From assembly GCF_049999945.1 (NCBI RefSeq), contig NZ_JBLYUB010000006.1, forward strand, positions 1 through 64,000: a stretch of DNA of 64,000 nt. The letters are read 5' to 3'. Shown here in pieces: positions 56,612-64,000 of the stretch. This DNA comes from Planosporangium spinosum (GTDB lineage Bacteria; Actinomycetota; Actinomycetes; Mycobacteriales; Micromonosporaceae). The translations under genes were made by a program, and so were the position numbers. The notes under the pieces were generated by a model. The model ran no database searches. It was not told where the DNA came from and saw only the letters and a list, made by a program, of their open reading frames with translations. Numbering within the stretch: the stretch's first letter is position 1; the number at the start of each line of letters is the position of its first letter.

Positions 56612-58282
56612 TCACCGCTGCTGTGGCGGGCAACTGGCGAAGGTGCCCGGGTCGGTCGGGTTGCACCCGCCGCCCGAGCCGGGCGTCTTCGCGACTTCGC
56701 CGGTGAACACGTGCACGGTCACCTCGGTCTCCTCGGGCTGCTCACCACAGGGTGCCACCTCAGCCACCCTGCCCTTGCGCCCGTTGGGCGTGTCTTCGGC
56801 GACCTTTACCGTAAAGTTGTCGTCGTCGAGCGACTTGCGGACGTCGTCGGCGTCCTTGTTCTTGAACTTCGCGCAGTCGATGATGTGCGACTTCGGCGTC
56901 TGCGGAATCTGGGCCTGCGGAGCCTCCGTCGTCGGCTTCGGCCTGGTCGCCTTCGGCGTCGGTGTGGCCGCCTGGGTCGTGGTGGTGGTCGCCGGCGTCG
57001 ACGACGGACCGCCGGCCACGTCGCTGCCGGCGTTGTCCTTGCGCAACAGTAGCCACCCGCCGGCGCAGAACAGCAGCACGATGACGAGGGCGAGCACGAT
57101 CCAGCGTGCCACGCCGCCCCCGCTGGCGGGCACACCCGCACCACCGGGCGCGGCCGAGGGGGCCGACGCCGCGCGCGTGTAGTCGGTCGCCGGTGCCGGC
57201 GCCGGCGGCGGCACCGCGGCGGCGCCCCGGACGTACTGACCGGGACGCTGGGCCGGCGCGTTCATCCCGCCGGTCGCCGGCTGGGCTCCGGGCGCCGGGT
57301 AGGCCGCGCCCGGCATGACGCGGGTGCCGCCGGGAGCCGGTGGCCCGCTCATCACCCGTGCGGTGGCGCCGGCCAGCGGCGGGGACACCGGCGCGGCGGA
57401 GACCGGTCGGGTCGGGCCGGCCGGGCCGCCCGAGGTCGGCATCACACCGGCGGCACCCCCGGTGGCGGCCAACTGCGCCGCGTGGCGTGCCACCTGCGCC
57501 ATGGCCGCGGCGGACGGGAACCTGGCCCCGGGATCCTTCGCCATCGCACGCTCGACGACCTGCCGGACCACCGGCGGGATGTCGCCGGGCAGCGGCGGCG
57601 GCACGTCGCGCACGTGCCGCATCGCGATCTCGATCGGGTTGTCGCCCTCGAACGGGCGCCGGCCGGCCAGGCACTGGTACGCGACCACGCCCAGGGCGTA
57701 CACGTCGGACAGCGGCGTCGCGGTCCTGCCGGCGGCCTGCTCCGGCGCGAGGTAGGACGCGGTACCGAGTACCGATCCGGCCTGGGTGAGCTGCGCACCG
57801 CCGGCCGCGCGGGCGATGCCGAAGTCGGTGAGTACCAGCGTGCCGTTGGGGCGCACGAGCAGGTTGCCCGGCTTGACGTCGCGGTGCACGATCCCGTTGG
57901 CGTGCGCGGCGTGCAGGGCGTCGGCGGCCTGGGCGATGAGGGCCATCGTGCGCGCGGGGGTCAGCCGGTGGACCCGGGCCAGCGTGGCGGAGAGCGCGTC
58001 ACCCTCCACGTACTCCATGACCAGGAACGCGGTGCCGTCCTCGCTGCCGTAGTCGTAGACGTCGACCACACCGGGGTGGTTGAGGGTGGCCATGGTGCGG
58101 GCCTCGCCGCGGAAGCGCTCGGCGAAGCCCGGCTCCTCCACCAGGGCCGGCAGCAGCACCTTGACGGCGACGGTCCGCCCGAGCACCTCGTCGGTGGCAC
58201 GCCAGACCTCGCCCATGCCGCCACCGGCGATCCGCTCGTCGAGCCGGTACCGGCCGCCCAGCATCGTGCCGGGGCTCACCAT
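56612..58282 (-). CDS. pknA: Ser/Thr protein kinase PknA
   Basis: A ~556-residue kinase: RYRLDERIAGGGMGEVWRAT, VAVKVLL with the catalytic Lys, GIVHRDVKPGNLL, VLTDFGIARA and AGSVLGTASYLAPEQA. A ~120-residue Pro/Ala linker leads to one transmembrane helix (WIVLALVIVLLFCAGGWLLLR), a Thr/Pro spacer and a C-terminal ~70-residue domain (CAKFKNKDADDVRKSLDDDN, then VAEVAPCGEQPEETEVTVHV) that looks like a single PASTA. Mycobacterial PknA lacks such a domain, so this is a notable extra. ATG 58282 has an AGGAGTGAGG site. Confidence 0.95.
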   Translation of the reverse strand: MVSPGTMLGGRYRLDERIAGGGMGEVWRATDEVLGRTVAVKVLLPALVEEPGFAERFRGEARTMATLNHPGVVDVYDYGSEDGTAFLVMEYVEGDALSATLARVHRLTPARTMALIAQAADALHAAHANGIVHRDVKPGNLLVRPNGTLVLTDFGIARAAGGAQLTQAGSVLGTASYLAPEQAAGRTATPLSDVYALGVVAYQCLAGRRPFEGDNPIEIAMRHVRDVPPPLPGDIPPVVRQVVERAMAKDPGARFPSAAAMAQVARHAAQLAATGGAAGVMPTSGGPAGPTRPVSAAPVSPPLAGATARVMSGPPAPGGTRVMPGAAYPAPGAQPATGGMNAPAQRPGQYVRGAAAVPPPAPAPATDYTRAASAPSAAPGGAGVPASGGGVARWIVLALVIVLLFCAGGWLLLRKDNAGSDVAGGPSSTPATTTTTQAATPTPKATRPKPTTEAPQAQIPQTPKSHIIDCAKFKNKDADDVRKSLDDDNFTVKVAEDTPNGRKGRVAEVAPCGEQPEETEVTVHVFTGEVAKTPGSGGGCNPTDPGTFASCPPQQR

Positions 58283-58298
58283 GGTAGGCACCTCACTC

Positions 58299-59789
58299 CT
58301 AGCCCCGTTCCTGGATGATCGCGCGCATCACGTGGCCGGCGATCTGTGCCGCGTCGTGACTACCGCCCGAACCGGCCTGCTCGAGGAAGACCGCCACCGC
58401 GGCGACCGGCTTGCCGTTCTTGATGGCGAAACCGATGAACCAACCGTGGTCGGGGTTGTCGCCGTTCTGCGCGGTACCGGTCTTGCCACCGACCTGGACG
58501 CCGGCGATCTTCGCGCTGGTACCGGTGCCGTTCTCCACGACGTTGACCATCATGTCACGCAGCGTGTCGGCGGTCTGGGCGTTGATCGGCTGGCGCGCCT
58601 CCTGCGGCTTCGCCACGTACGTCGGCGTACGGTCGGCCGCGAGTTCCTTGTCGATGAGGTACGGACGCATCTGCGAGCCACGGTTGGCGACGGTCGCCGC
58701 GATCAACGCGCCCTGCAGCGGCGTCATCTTCACTTCGCTCTGGCCGATCGCCGACTGCGCCACCGTCGGCCGGTCGACCTGGCCGCTGGGGTCGAGCATC
58801 GTCCCGGTTCGGCTGGTCGCGACCCCCATAACGTTCTTCGGGTCCTGGTCGAAGCGGGTCGTGCTCTCAAACCCGAAGGCCTGCGCCATCTTCTTGATCG
58901 GGTCGGCGCCGAGCTGCTCGGCGGCCAGCCGGGAGAAGGCGGTGTTGCAGGACACCGTCAGCGCCTGCTTGAGCGTGATCTGGTCCGGGCAGTCGACACC
59001 GGGCGCGTTCCTGATCACGTGCGTGGTGCCGGGGGCGGTGTAGCCGGTGCCCCCCGGCAGCACGGTCTCCGGCTGCACCCCGTTGTTCAGCGCCGCCGCC
59101 GCGTCGATGACCTTGAAGGTCGACCCCGGCGGGTACAGCTCCGAGAACGCCCGGTTGTGCAGCGGCAGATTGCTGTCCTTGTCCAGCGCGGTGGCCGCGG
59201 CCGCCGCCGCCTTGGTGTCGTGGCTGACCAGTGGGTTGGGGTCGAACGACGGCGAAGAGACGGCCGCCAGCAGCGCACCGGTGTTCGGGTCGAGCGCCAC
59301 GACGGCGCCCTTGCGCACCTTGCCCTTGTTCTGGAGGTCGTCGTAGGCGGTCTGCTGCGCCGACGGGGACAGCGTGAGCAGCACGCTGCCGCCGGAGGTG
59401 CGCTTGCCGGTGAGCATCGCGAGCCACCGCTCGGCCACCTGCGAGTCGGCGTTGCCCTGGAGGTAGTCGTTCTCCAACTTCTCCAGGTCGGTGCTGGCGT
59501 TGTTGACCGGCTTGACCCCGATGATGTGGGCGTACTGCGGGCCCAGCGGGTAGACCCGCTGGTACGTCAGGTCGTCGTCAGTCGACTTGCTCTGGGCGAG
59601 CACGATCCCGCCCGCGGCCTCGATCGAGCCGCGCTGGCGCTGGTACTCCGAGATCCGCACCCGCGTGGTGTTGTAGTCACTGTTGCGGTAGTCGTCGGCC
59701 CGGTACGCCTGCACCCAGTTGAGGTTGGCGAACAGCAGGCCGAACAGGACCAGGACGACCACACCGACCCGGCGTAGCGGGGCGTTCAT
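58299..59789 (-). CDS. pbpA: Penicillin-binding protein (PbpA, class B transpeptidase)
   Basis: A 496-residue class B PBP. One N-terminal transmembrane helix (RVGVVVLVLFGLLFANLNWV), a dimerisation domain (~30-170) and a transpeptidase domain with the active-site Ser in YPPGSTFKVIDA, the SCN triad in LTVSCNTAF, and the KTGTAQNG motif. It crosslinks peptidoglycan together with the SEDS protein just upstream and is a known PknB substrate in mycobacteria. Lies 25 bp downstream of ftsW/rodA and upstream of pknA. Confidence 0.95.
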   Translation of the reverse strand: MNAPLRRVGVVVLVLFGLLFANLNWVQAYRADDYRNSDYNTTRVRISEYQRQRGSIEAAGGIVLAQSKSTDDDLTYQRVYPLGPQYAHIIGVKPVNNASTDLEKLENDYLQGNADSQVAERWLAMLTGKRTSGGSVLLTLSPSAQQTAYDDLQNKGKVRKGAVVALDPNTGALLAAVSSPSFDPNPLVSHDTKAAAAAATALDKDSNLPLHNRAFSELYPPGSTFKVIDAAAALNNGVQPETVLPGGTGYTAPGTTHVIRNAPGVDCPDQITLKQALTVSCNTAFSRLAAEQLGADPIKKMAQAFGFESTTRFDQDPKNVMGVATSRTGTMLDPSGQVDRPTVAQSAIGQSEVKMTPLQGALIAATVANRGSQMRPYLIDKELAADRTPTYVAKPQEARQPINAQTADTLRDMMVNVVENGTGTSAKIAGVQVGGKTGTAQNGDNPDHGWFIGFAIKNGKPVAAVAVFLEQAGSGGSHDAAQIAGHVMRAIIQERG

Positions 59790-59814
59790 GCGACGCCCCC
59801 CGCGCGGCTGACCG

Positions 59815-61320
59815 TCATTTGATCATCTCCGTGGGCAGTTCCTGCAACTTCACCGGGCCGCCGGCGCCTGGGGTGTTGCCCCGGCCGGCACCGGACCCGT
59901 CGGCCGGCCGCCGCGCCGCGTCCGAGACGCGCAGCAGCAGCGCGATCAGCGCCCAGTTGGCGACCAGTGACGAGCCGCCGGCGGACAGGAACGGCGTGGT
60001 CTGCCCGGTCAGCGGGATCAGCTTGCTCACCCCGCCCACGATGACGAACACCTGCAAGGCCAGCGTGAAGGCCAGGCCCCCGGCGAACAGCTTGCCGAAC
60101 GAGTCCCGCACGCCGATCGCGGCGCGCAGCCCGCGCACCGCGATGAACAGGTACACCACCAGCAGCGCGGCCAGGCCGAACAGCCCGATCTCCTCACCCA
60201 TGCCGGCGAAGATGAAGTCGCTCTCCACCAGCGGCACGATCTCCGGGTGGCCCACACCGGGGCCGGCGCCGAACAGGCCGCCGGTGCCCAGGCCGAGCAG
60301 CGACTGCACCAACTGGTACCCGTCACCTTGCGCGTCGGCGAACGGGTCGAGCCAGATGCCCACCCGCTGGTGGAAGTTGGCGAACGGGCCGCCGATGATG
60401 CCGCCCAGGATGTACGCGCTGAACGCACCGCCGCTGAACAGCAGCAGACCGATGATCAACCAGCTGACCCGCTCGGTGGCGATGTAGAGCGTCACCACGA
60501 ACATGCCGAAGTACATGAGCGAGGTGCCGAGGTCCTTCTCCAGCACGAGGACCATCAGGCTGAGCAGCCAGACCGTGAGAACCGGTCCGAGGTCGCGCCC
60601 GCGGGGGAAGTCGATGCCGAGGAACCGCTTACTTGCCAGCGACAGCACCTCGCGCTTGCGGACCAGGTAGTACGCGAAGAACACCAGCAGCAGCACCTTG
60701 GCGAACTCGCCGGGCTGGATGGCGAAGAACCCGAAATTGATCCACAGCTTCGCCGGTGCGCCGTTGACGCTCGACAGACTGGCCGGCAGGAACGCCGGGA
60801 TCATGACCAGCACGATACCGGTGAGCCCGAGGGTGTACGCGTAGCGCGACAGCGAACGGTGGTCCCGCACGATGGCCAGCACCACGATCGCGCCGCCGAC
60901 CGCCAGCAGGCTCCACATCAACTGGCGGCCGCCCTGCCCGCCGAACACCGGGATGGCGGTGCTGCCGCTGTTCTTGAGGTCGGCGATGTCGAGCCGGCGC
61001 AGGAACATCACGCCGAAGCCGTTGATCAGGGCGACGGCCGGTAGCAGCACCGGGTCGGCGTACGGGGCCAACCAGCGGATCGCCAGGTGGGCGACGACGA
61101 AGATCGCGCCCAGGGCGATCACCGGGCCGAGGAAGTTGAGGGTCACCCGGCCGACCAGTCCGGCCTCGGCCGCGGCCGAGTACAGGCCGACCACGGCGAT
61201 CGCGAACACCAGCAGGCCGAGTTCCGTGTTGCGGCGGCTGCCCGACCGTGACGGCCGGGCAGCGTTCGCCCCGTCGCCCTGGTTGGTGGGCGGCGGAGCC
61301 GGAAGGGCAGGGGCGGTCAC
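59815..61320 (-). CDS. rodA: SEDS-family glycosyltransferase (FtsW/RodA)
   Basis: A 501-residue, about twelve-helix SEDS protein: LNFGFFAIQPGEFAKVLLLVFFAYYL with the conserved QPSE/QPGE segment, DLGTSLMYFGMFV containing the catalytic Asp region, and IGVWLDPFADAQGDGYQLVQSLLGLG and GGSSLVANWALIALLLRVSD near the C-terminus. SEDS proteins polymerise glycan strands together with the class B PBP encoded next. GTG 61320 is the start. Starts 29 bp after pstP's stop. Confidence 0.95.
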   Translation of the reverse strand: MTAPALPAPPPTNQGDGANAARPSRSGSRRNTELGLLVFAIAVVGLYSAAAEAGLVGRVTLNFLGPVIALGAIFVVAHLAIRWLAPYADPVLLPAVALINGFGVMFLRRLDIADLKNSGSTAIPVFGGQGGRQLMWSLLAVGGAIVVLAIVRDHRSLSRYAYTLGLTGIVLVMIPAFLPASLSSVNGAPAKLWINFGFFAIQPGEFAKVLLLVFFAYYLVRKREVLSLASKRFLGIDFPRGRDLGPVLTVWLLSLMVLVLEKDLGTSLMYFGMFVVTLYIATERVSWLIIGLLLFSGGAFSAYILGGIIGGPFANFHQRVGIWLDPFADAQGDGYQLVQSLLGLGTGGLFGAGPGVGHPEIVPLVESDFIFAGMGEEIGLFGLAALLVVYLFIAVRGLRAAIGVRDSFGKLFAGGLAFTLALQVFVIVGGVSKLIPLTGQTTPFLSAGGSSLVANWALIALLLRVSDAARRPADGSGAGRGNTPGAGGPVKLQELPTEMIK

Positions 61321-61349
61321 GACGGTGGTTAGTCCTCGGGGGGTCGGGA

Positions 61350-62714
61350 TCAGCGGGTACGGCAGCTGATCGTCGGCAGCGGGGTCTGGGTGTTGTCCGT
61401 GGCGGCGCTAGTGGCAGAGGCCGTCGGGCTGAGGCTGGGCGCCGTGCCCGGCCCCTGCGAACCGCTCGACGGATCCGCCGACGGGCTCGACTGGCAGAGC
61501 GGCAGCCTGTTGCTGTTGTTCGGGTCGTCGCTGGTGAGTTGCTCCAGCTTGCGCTGGGCGTCGACCGCGTTGTCGGCGTGGATGCCCTGCTTGACCGCGT
61601 CCTGAGCGCCCTTGGTCAGCTCGTCGAGCCGGGTGGTGCTGCGCTGCCGCTCGGACGACAGCCGAAGCCCGGCCACCTGACCCGGCACTCCACGGAAAAC
61701 CGCGACAACGCCGTCGTCGGTGGCTCCGACATAGTACTGCGACTGGGTGTACCGCCAGCCGCCCCAGACGCCGCCGCCGAGCAGCCCGAGCAGGACCAGC
61801 AGCAGCAACGTCGTGCGTACCGGATGGCGGCGCGGGCGCTCGTCCTCGTCGTCGTCCGACGACGCCTCGGGCGCGGCGGGGCGCGGGTTGGTCAGGGCGG
61901 ACGCCCGGGCGGCCGGGGTGGAACTGTCGGCCGACGTGGCGTTGCCGCGGTCCCGGGCCGCCGCGCCGCCGACGATCGGGGCCTCCTCGACGATGTCCTG
62001 GTCGGTGACGTCGGCCACGATCACCGTGATGTTGTCCGGGCCGCCACCGCGCAGCGCGAGCTGGACCAGCCGTTCGGCGCACTGGTCGGGGTTGCGGTAC
62101 TCGCGCAGCGTCGCCTCGATCGTCTCCGCGCTCACCACGCTGGACAACCCGTCGCTGCACAGCAGGTACCGGTCGCCGGCGATGGCCTGGCGGATCGAGT
62201 ACTCCGGCTCGGCGTCCCGCCCGTCGAGGGCACGGAACAGCAGGTGCCGCTGCGGGTGGGTGTCGGCCTCCTCCAGGCTGATGCGGCCCTCGTCGACCAG
62301 CATCTGCACGTAGGTGTCGTCCTTGGTGACCTGGCCGAACTCGTCACCGCGCAGCAGGTATGCGCGGGAGTCGCCGATGTGGACCATGCCGAACTTGTTG
62401 CCGCCGAACAGCATCGCGGTGAGGGTGGTGCCCATGCCCTCCATCGCCGGGTTCGCCTCGACGGTGTCCCGGATCTGCTGGTTGGCGTGGTCGACGGCAC
62501 CGCGCAACGCGTCGATCATCGCGTTGCCCGGCACGTCCTCGTCCAGTGGCGCCATGGCGGCGATGACGATGTTGCTGGCGACGTCACCGGCGGCCATGCC
62601 GCCCATGCCATCGGCGACCGCGAGCAGGCGCGGTCCAGCGTAGACGGAGTCCTGGTTTCCGCCTCGGATCAGACCGCGGTCGCTTCGGGCCGCGTAGCGC
62701 AGGGTGAGGGTCAT
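61350..62714 (-). CDS. pstP: PP2C Ser/Thr phosphatase PstP
   Basis: A 454-residue phosphatase. PP2C domain (~1-240): TLRYAARSDRGLIRGGNQDS, LLAVADGMGGMAAGDVAS, VHIGDSRAYLLRGDEF, YLLCSDGLSSVVSAE and GGPDNITVIVADV provide the metal-binding aspartates. A cytoplasmic spacer, a transmembrane helix (TLLLLVLLGLLGGGVWGGW) and an extracytoplasmic tail follow. It dephosphorylates PknA/PknB and their substrates. ATG overlaps the fhaB stop by 4 bp. Confidence 0.96.
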   Translation of the reverse strand: MTLTLRYAARSDRGLIRGGNQDSVYAGPRLLAVADGMGGMAAGDVASNIVIAAMAPLDEDVPGNAMIDALRGAVDHANQQIRDTVEANPAMEGMGTTLTAMLFGGNKFGMVHIGDSRAYLLRGDEFGQVTKDDTYVQMLVDEGRISLEEADTHPQRHLLFRALDGRDAEPEYSIRQAIAGDRYLLCSDGLSSVVSAETIEATLREYRNPDQCAERLVQLALRGGGPDNITVIVADVTDQDIVEEAPIVGGAAARDRGNATSADSSTPAARASALTNPRPAAPEASSDDDEDERPRRHPVRTTLLLLVLLGLLGGGVWGGWRYTQSQYYVGATDDGVVAVFRGVPGQVAGLRLSSERQRSTTRLDELTKGAQDAVKQGIHADNAVDAQRKLEQLTSDDPNNSNRLPLCQSSPSADPSSGSQGPGTAPSLSPTASATSAATDNTQTPLPTISCRTR

Positions 62715-63193
62715 GGCCGTAACTCGAATGACGTGCGGCCGATGCGGATCGGCACACCGATGGGGACGGGGGTGGGTGCGCTGACCTTAGCGCGGTCGAG
62801 GTAGGTCCCGTTAGTCGAGCCCATGTCCTCCAGGTACCACTGGCCGTCGCGCGGCATGAGCCGGGCGTGCCGCGAGGAGGCGTAGTCGTCGGTGATCACC
62901 AGGGTGCAGTCCTCGGCGCGGCCCACGGTGATCGGCGCCTCGCCGAGGGTGATCCGGGTACCGGCGAGGGCGCCCGCGGTCACCACCAGCTGACGCGCGG
63001 CGCGCCCCCTCTTGACCTTGGCCGGGCGGGCGCCACCGGTCGCGGTGCCGATCCCCCTGGGGGCGGCGACCAGACGGCTGGAGCGCGCGCCGGCGAAGAG
63101 GTCCCGCCGGATCACACCGACCACCGTGAACACGAAGATCCACAGCAGCACGAGGAATCCGTACCGGGCGACGGTAAGGACGATCTCAGGCAT
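62711..63193 (-). CDS. fhaB: FHA-domain protein FhaB (FipA-binding type)
   Basis: A 160-residue protein with an N-terminal transmembrane helix (ARYGFLVLLWIFVFTVVGVI) and a C-terminal FHA domain (~85-160): ITVGRAEDCTLVITDDYASSRHARL and WYLEDMGSTNGTYLD with the phosphothreonine-binding Arg, Ser-x-x-His and Asn. FhaB recruits phosphorylated division proteins in mycobacteria. It follows fhaA by ~50 bp and overlaps pstP by 4 bp. Confidence 0.95.
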   Translation of the reverse strand: MPEIVLTVARYGFLVLLWIFVFTVVGVIRRDLFAGARSSRLVAAPRGIGTATGGARPAKVKRGRAARQLVVTAGALAGTRITLGEAPITVGRAEDCTLVITDDYASSRHARLMPRDGQWYLEDMGSTNGTYLDRAKVSAPTPVPIGVPIRIGRTSFELRP

Positions 63194-63241
63194 GCAGCTC
63201 GCTATCCGGACCTGGGGGGTGGGTCACGTCGCGCACGGCTC

Positions 63242-64000
63242 CTAACCGTCGGCACGGAAGGTCAGTGTGGTCGTACCGAGTTGGATCATGTCACCCGGGT
63301 TGAGCGCGACCGCCGAGACGCGCTGACCATTGACCATTGTGCCGTTGGTGGAGCCGAGGTCGGTGAGGACCACCTGGGCGCCGTCGAAATCGATCCGGGC
63401 GTGCCGGCGCGAGATGCCGACGTCGGGCAGGCGCAGGTTGGCCTGGTCACCCCGCCCGATCACGGTCGAGCCGATGGACAGCGGGTAGCCCCGGCCGTCG
63501 GCGGAGACCAGGCGCGCGCTGCGGGCCGGGCCGCCCACGTGCGCGGGTGGCGCGCTGTGCGGCGCGTAGGGGTTCTGGTCGTACGGGTTCTGGTCGTACG
63601 GGTTCGGCTCGTACGGCGGGTAGCCGGGCGGCGCGTCGTACGAGGGCACGGGCGCCACGTCGCCGCCGGTGTAGACCTCGGCGGTGACCCGGAACATCCC
63701 GGTGTCGAGCCCGTCGCCCCGCTCGATCTCGACGATGACGTCGCCGTAGACCGTCCAGCCCTGCTCACCGATGAACTCGGCCTGCGACTGGGCGAGCTCC
63801 TGCGCCAGCGCCGCGGCGTACGGCGCGAGCCGACTGTGGTCGTAGGGTGAGAGATCGATCACGTAGCGGTTCGGAACGAGAGTCCGACCGCCAGCCAAGA
63901 TCGCCTTGTGGGCCTCCGCCTCCCGTTGCATGGCGTTGAGGATCTCCACAGGGTGGACCACACCCTTGAAGACCTTGGCAAATGCCCCTTCGACAAGGCC
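63242..64000 (-). CDS. fhaA: DUF3662/FHA protein FhaA, N-terminus cut off by window edge
   Basis: About 253 residues seen; the frame is open to the window edge, where GLVEGAFAKVFKGVVHPVEI is near the usual N-terminus, so only about a dozen or more residues are missing. DUF3662 domain (~15-115; NRYVIDLSPYDHSRLAPY, WTVYGDVIVEIE) is followed by a Tyr/Pro/Asn linker with the repeat NPYDQ, and an FHA domain (~160-250; STVIGRGDQANLRLPDVGISRRHARI, VLTDLGSTNGTMVNGQRV). FhaA binds the phosphorylated pseudokinase domain of MviN in mycobacteria and so restrains lipid II flipping. First gene of the cluster transcribed leftward. Confidence 0.95.
   Translation of the reverse strand, partial: GLVEGAFAKVFKGVVHPVEILNAMQREAEAHKAILAGGRTLVPNRYVIDLSPYDHSRLAPYAAALAQELAQSQAEFIGEQGWTVYGDVIVEIERGDGLDTGMFRVTAEVYTGGDVAPVPSYDAPPGYPPYEPNPYDQNPYDQNPYAPHSAPPAHVGGPARSARLVSADGRGYPLSIGSTVIGRGDQANLRLPDVGISRRHARIDFDGAQVVLTDLGSTNGTMVNGQRVSAVALNPGDMIQLGTTTLTFRADG

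Overview
This is a chromosomal window from a very high-GC actinomycete, most likely a member of the Micromonosporaceae or a close relative. The inference rests on strong G/C third-position bias, many GTG/TTG starts, several actinobacterial families (DUF397 with a DUF5753 XRE regulator, DUF4192, DUF6457, DUF6458, LppU/SCO3897, CrgA, class E sortase) and the actinobacterial cell-wall/kinase cluster at the right end. That cluster (crgA, DUF881, sortase, trpG/pabA-like, then pknB, pknA, pbpA, ftsW/rodA, pstP, fhaB, fhaA) sits near the origin of replication in mycobacteria and streptomycetes, so this window is probably origin-proximal. No phage, plasmid backbone or CRISPR array is visible; the only transposon trace is a short transposase relic.

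Layout. 1-5.1 kb: a truncated multi-HAMP signalling protein divergent from an ATP-binding SpoIIE phosphatase, then a PH-domain protein and a thiolase. 5.1-9.1 kb: a membrane glycosyltransferase-like protein carrying minisatellites, a small lipoprotein, and a DUF559 gene flanked by two copies of a palindromic element. 9.1-16.7 kb: dimethylargininase with a divergent Lrp regulator, a YbjN-like protein, a MobA-like/DUF6457 pair divergent from fdhD, DUF4192, GNAT and Pro-rich proteins. 17-20.7 kb: a three-gene 2-oxoacid dehydrogenase operon (E1 alpha, E1 beta, E2). 21-25.2 kb: a repeat-rich LppU-like protein, a P450, and a TetR protein with an unusual redox-like C-terminal domain. 25.2-30 kb: TPR, DUF397 and XRE genes divergent from a run of small Cys-rich genes that reads in frame into an NHL/thioredoxin gene. 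30-35.3 kb: pxpB/pxpC-like genes, TrhA/hemolysin III, SixA-like phosphatase, acyl-CoA dehydrogenase. 35.8-41.5 kb: membrane SpoIIE phosphatase, RlpA-like protein, a MarR/MFS pair, an IS481-type relic, STAS, TM2 and tRNA-Gly(CCC). 41.5-50 kb: PPOX protein, two NlpC/P60 hydrolases each behind a ydaO-type c-di-AMP riboswitch, two CNNM/CBS membrane proteins, and an EtfD-like Fe-S oxidoreductase. 50.2-64 kb: the cell division/kinase cluster.

How the parts connect. Cell-envelope growth control dominates: c-di-AMP-regulated peptidoglycan hydrolases, an RlpA-like protein, CrgA, a sortase, the PASTA kinase PknB with PknA, their phosphatase and FHA partners, and a transpeptidase/SEDS pair. Fatty-acid oxidation is the second theme: the acyl-CoA dehydrogenase and the EtfD-like oxidoreductase share the inverted repeat GTTAC-N6-GTAAC upstream, with a weaker match before the thiolase, suggesting one regulator. 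SpoIIE phosphatases and a STAS protein are components of partner-switching sigma control.

The most unusual non-coding signal is a family of three 74-75 bp double-palindrome elements with compensating changes between their ends. Pairs of perfect actinobacterial DnaA boxes lie upstream of the DUF559 and DUF4192 genes. Minisatellites with 12-28 bp units are unusually frequent, several of them inside genes with frame preserved. All identifications come from reading motifs; no database searches were run.
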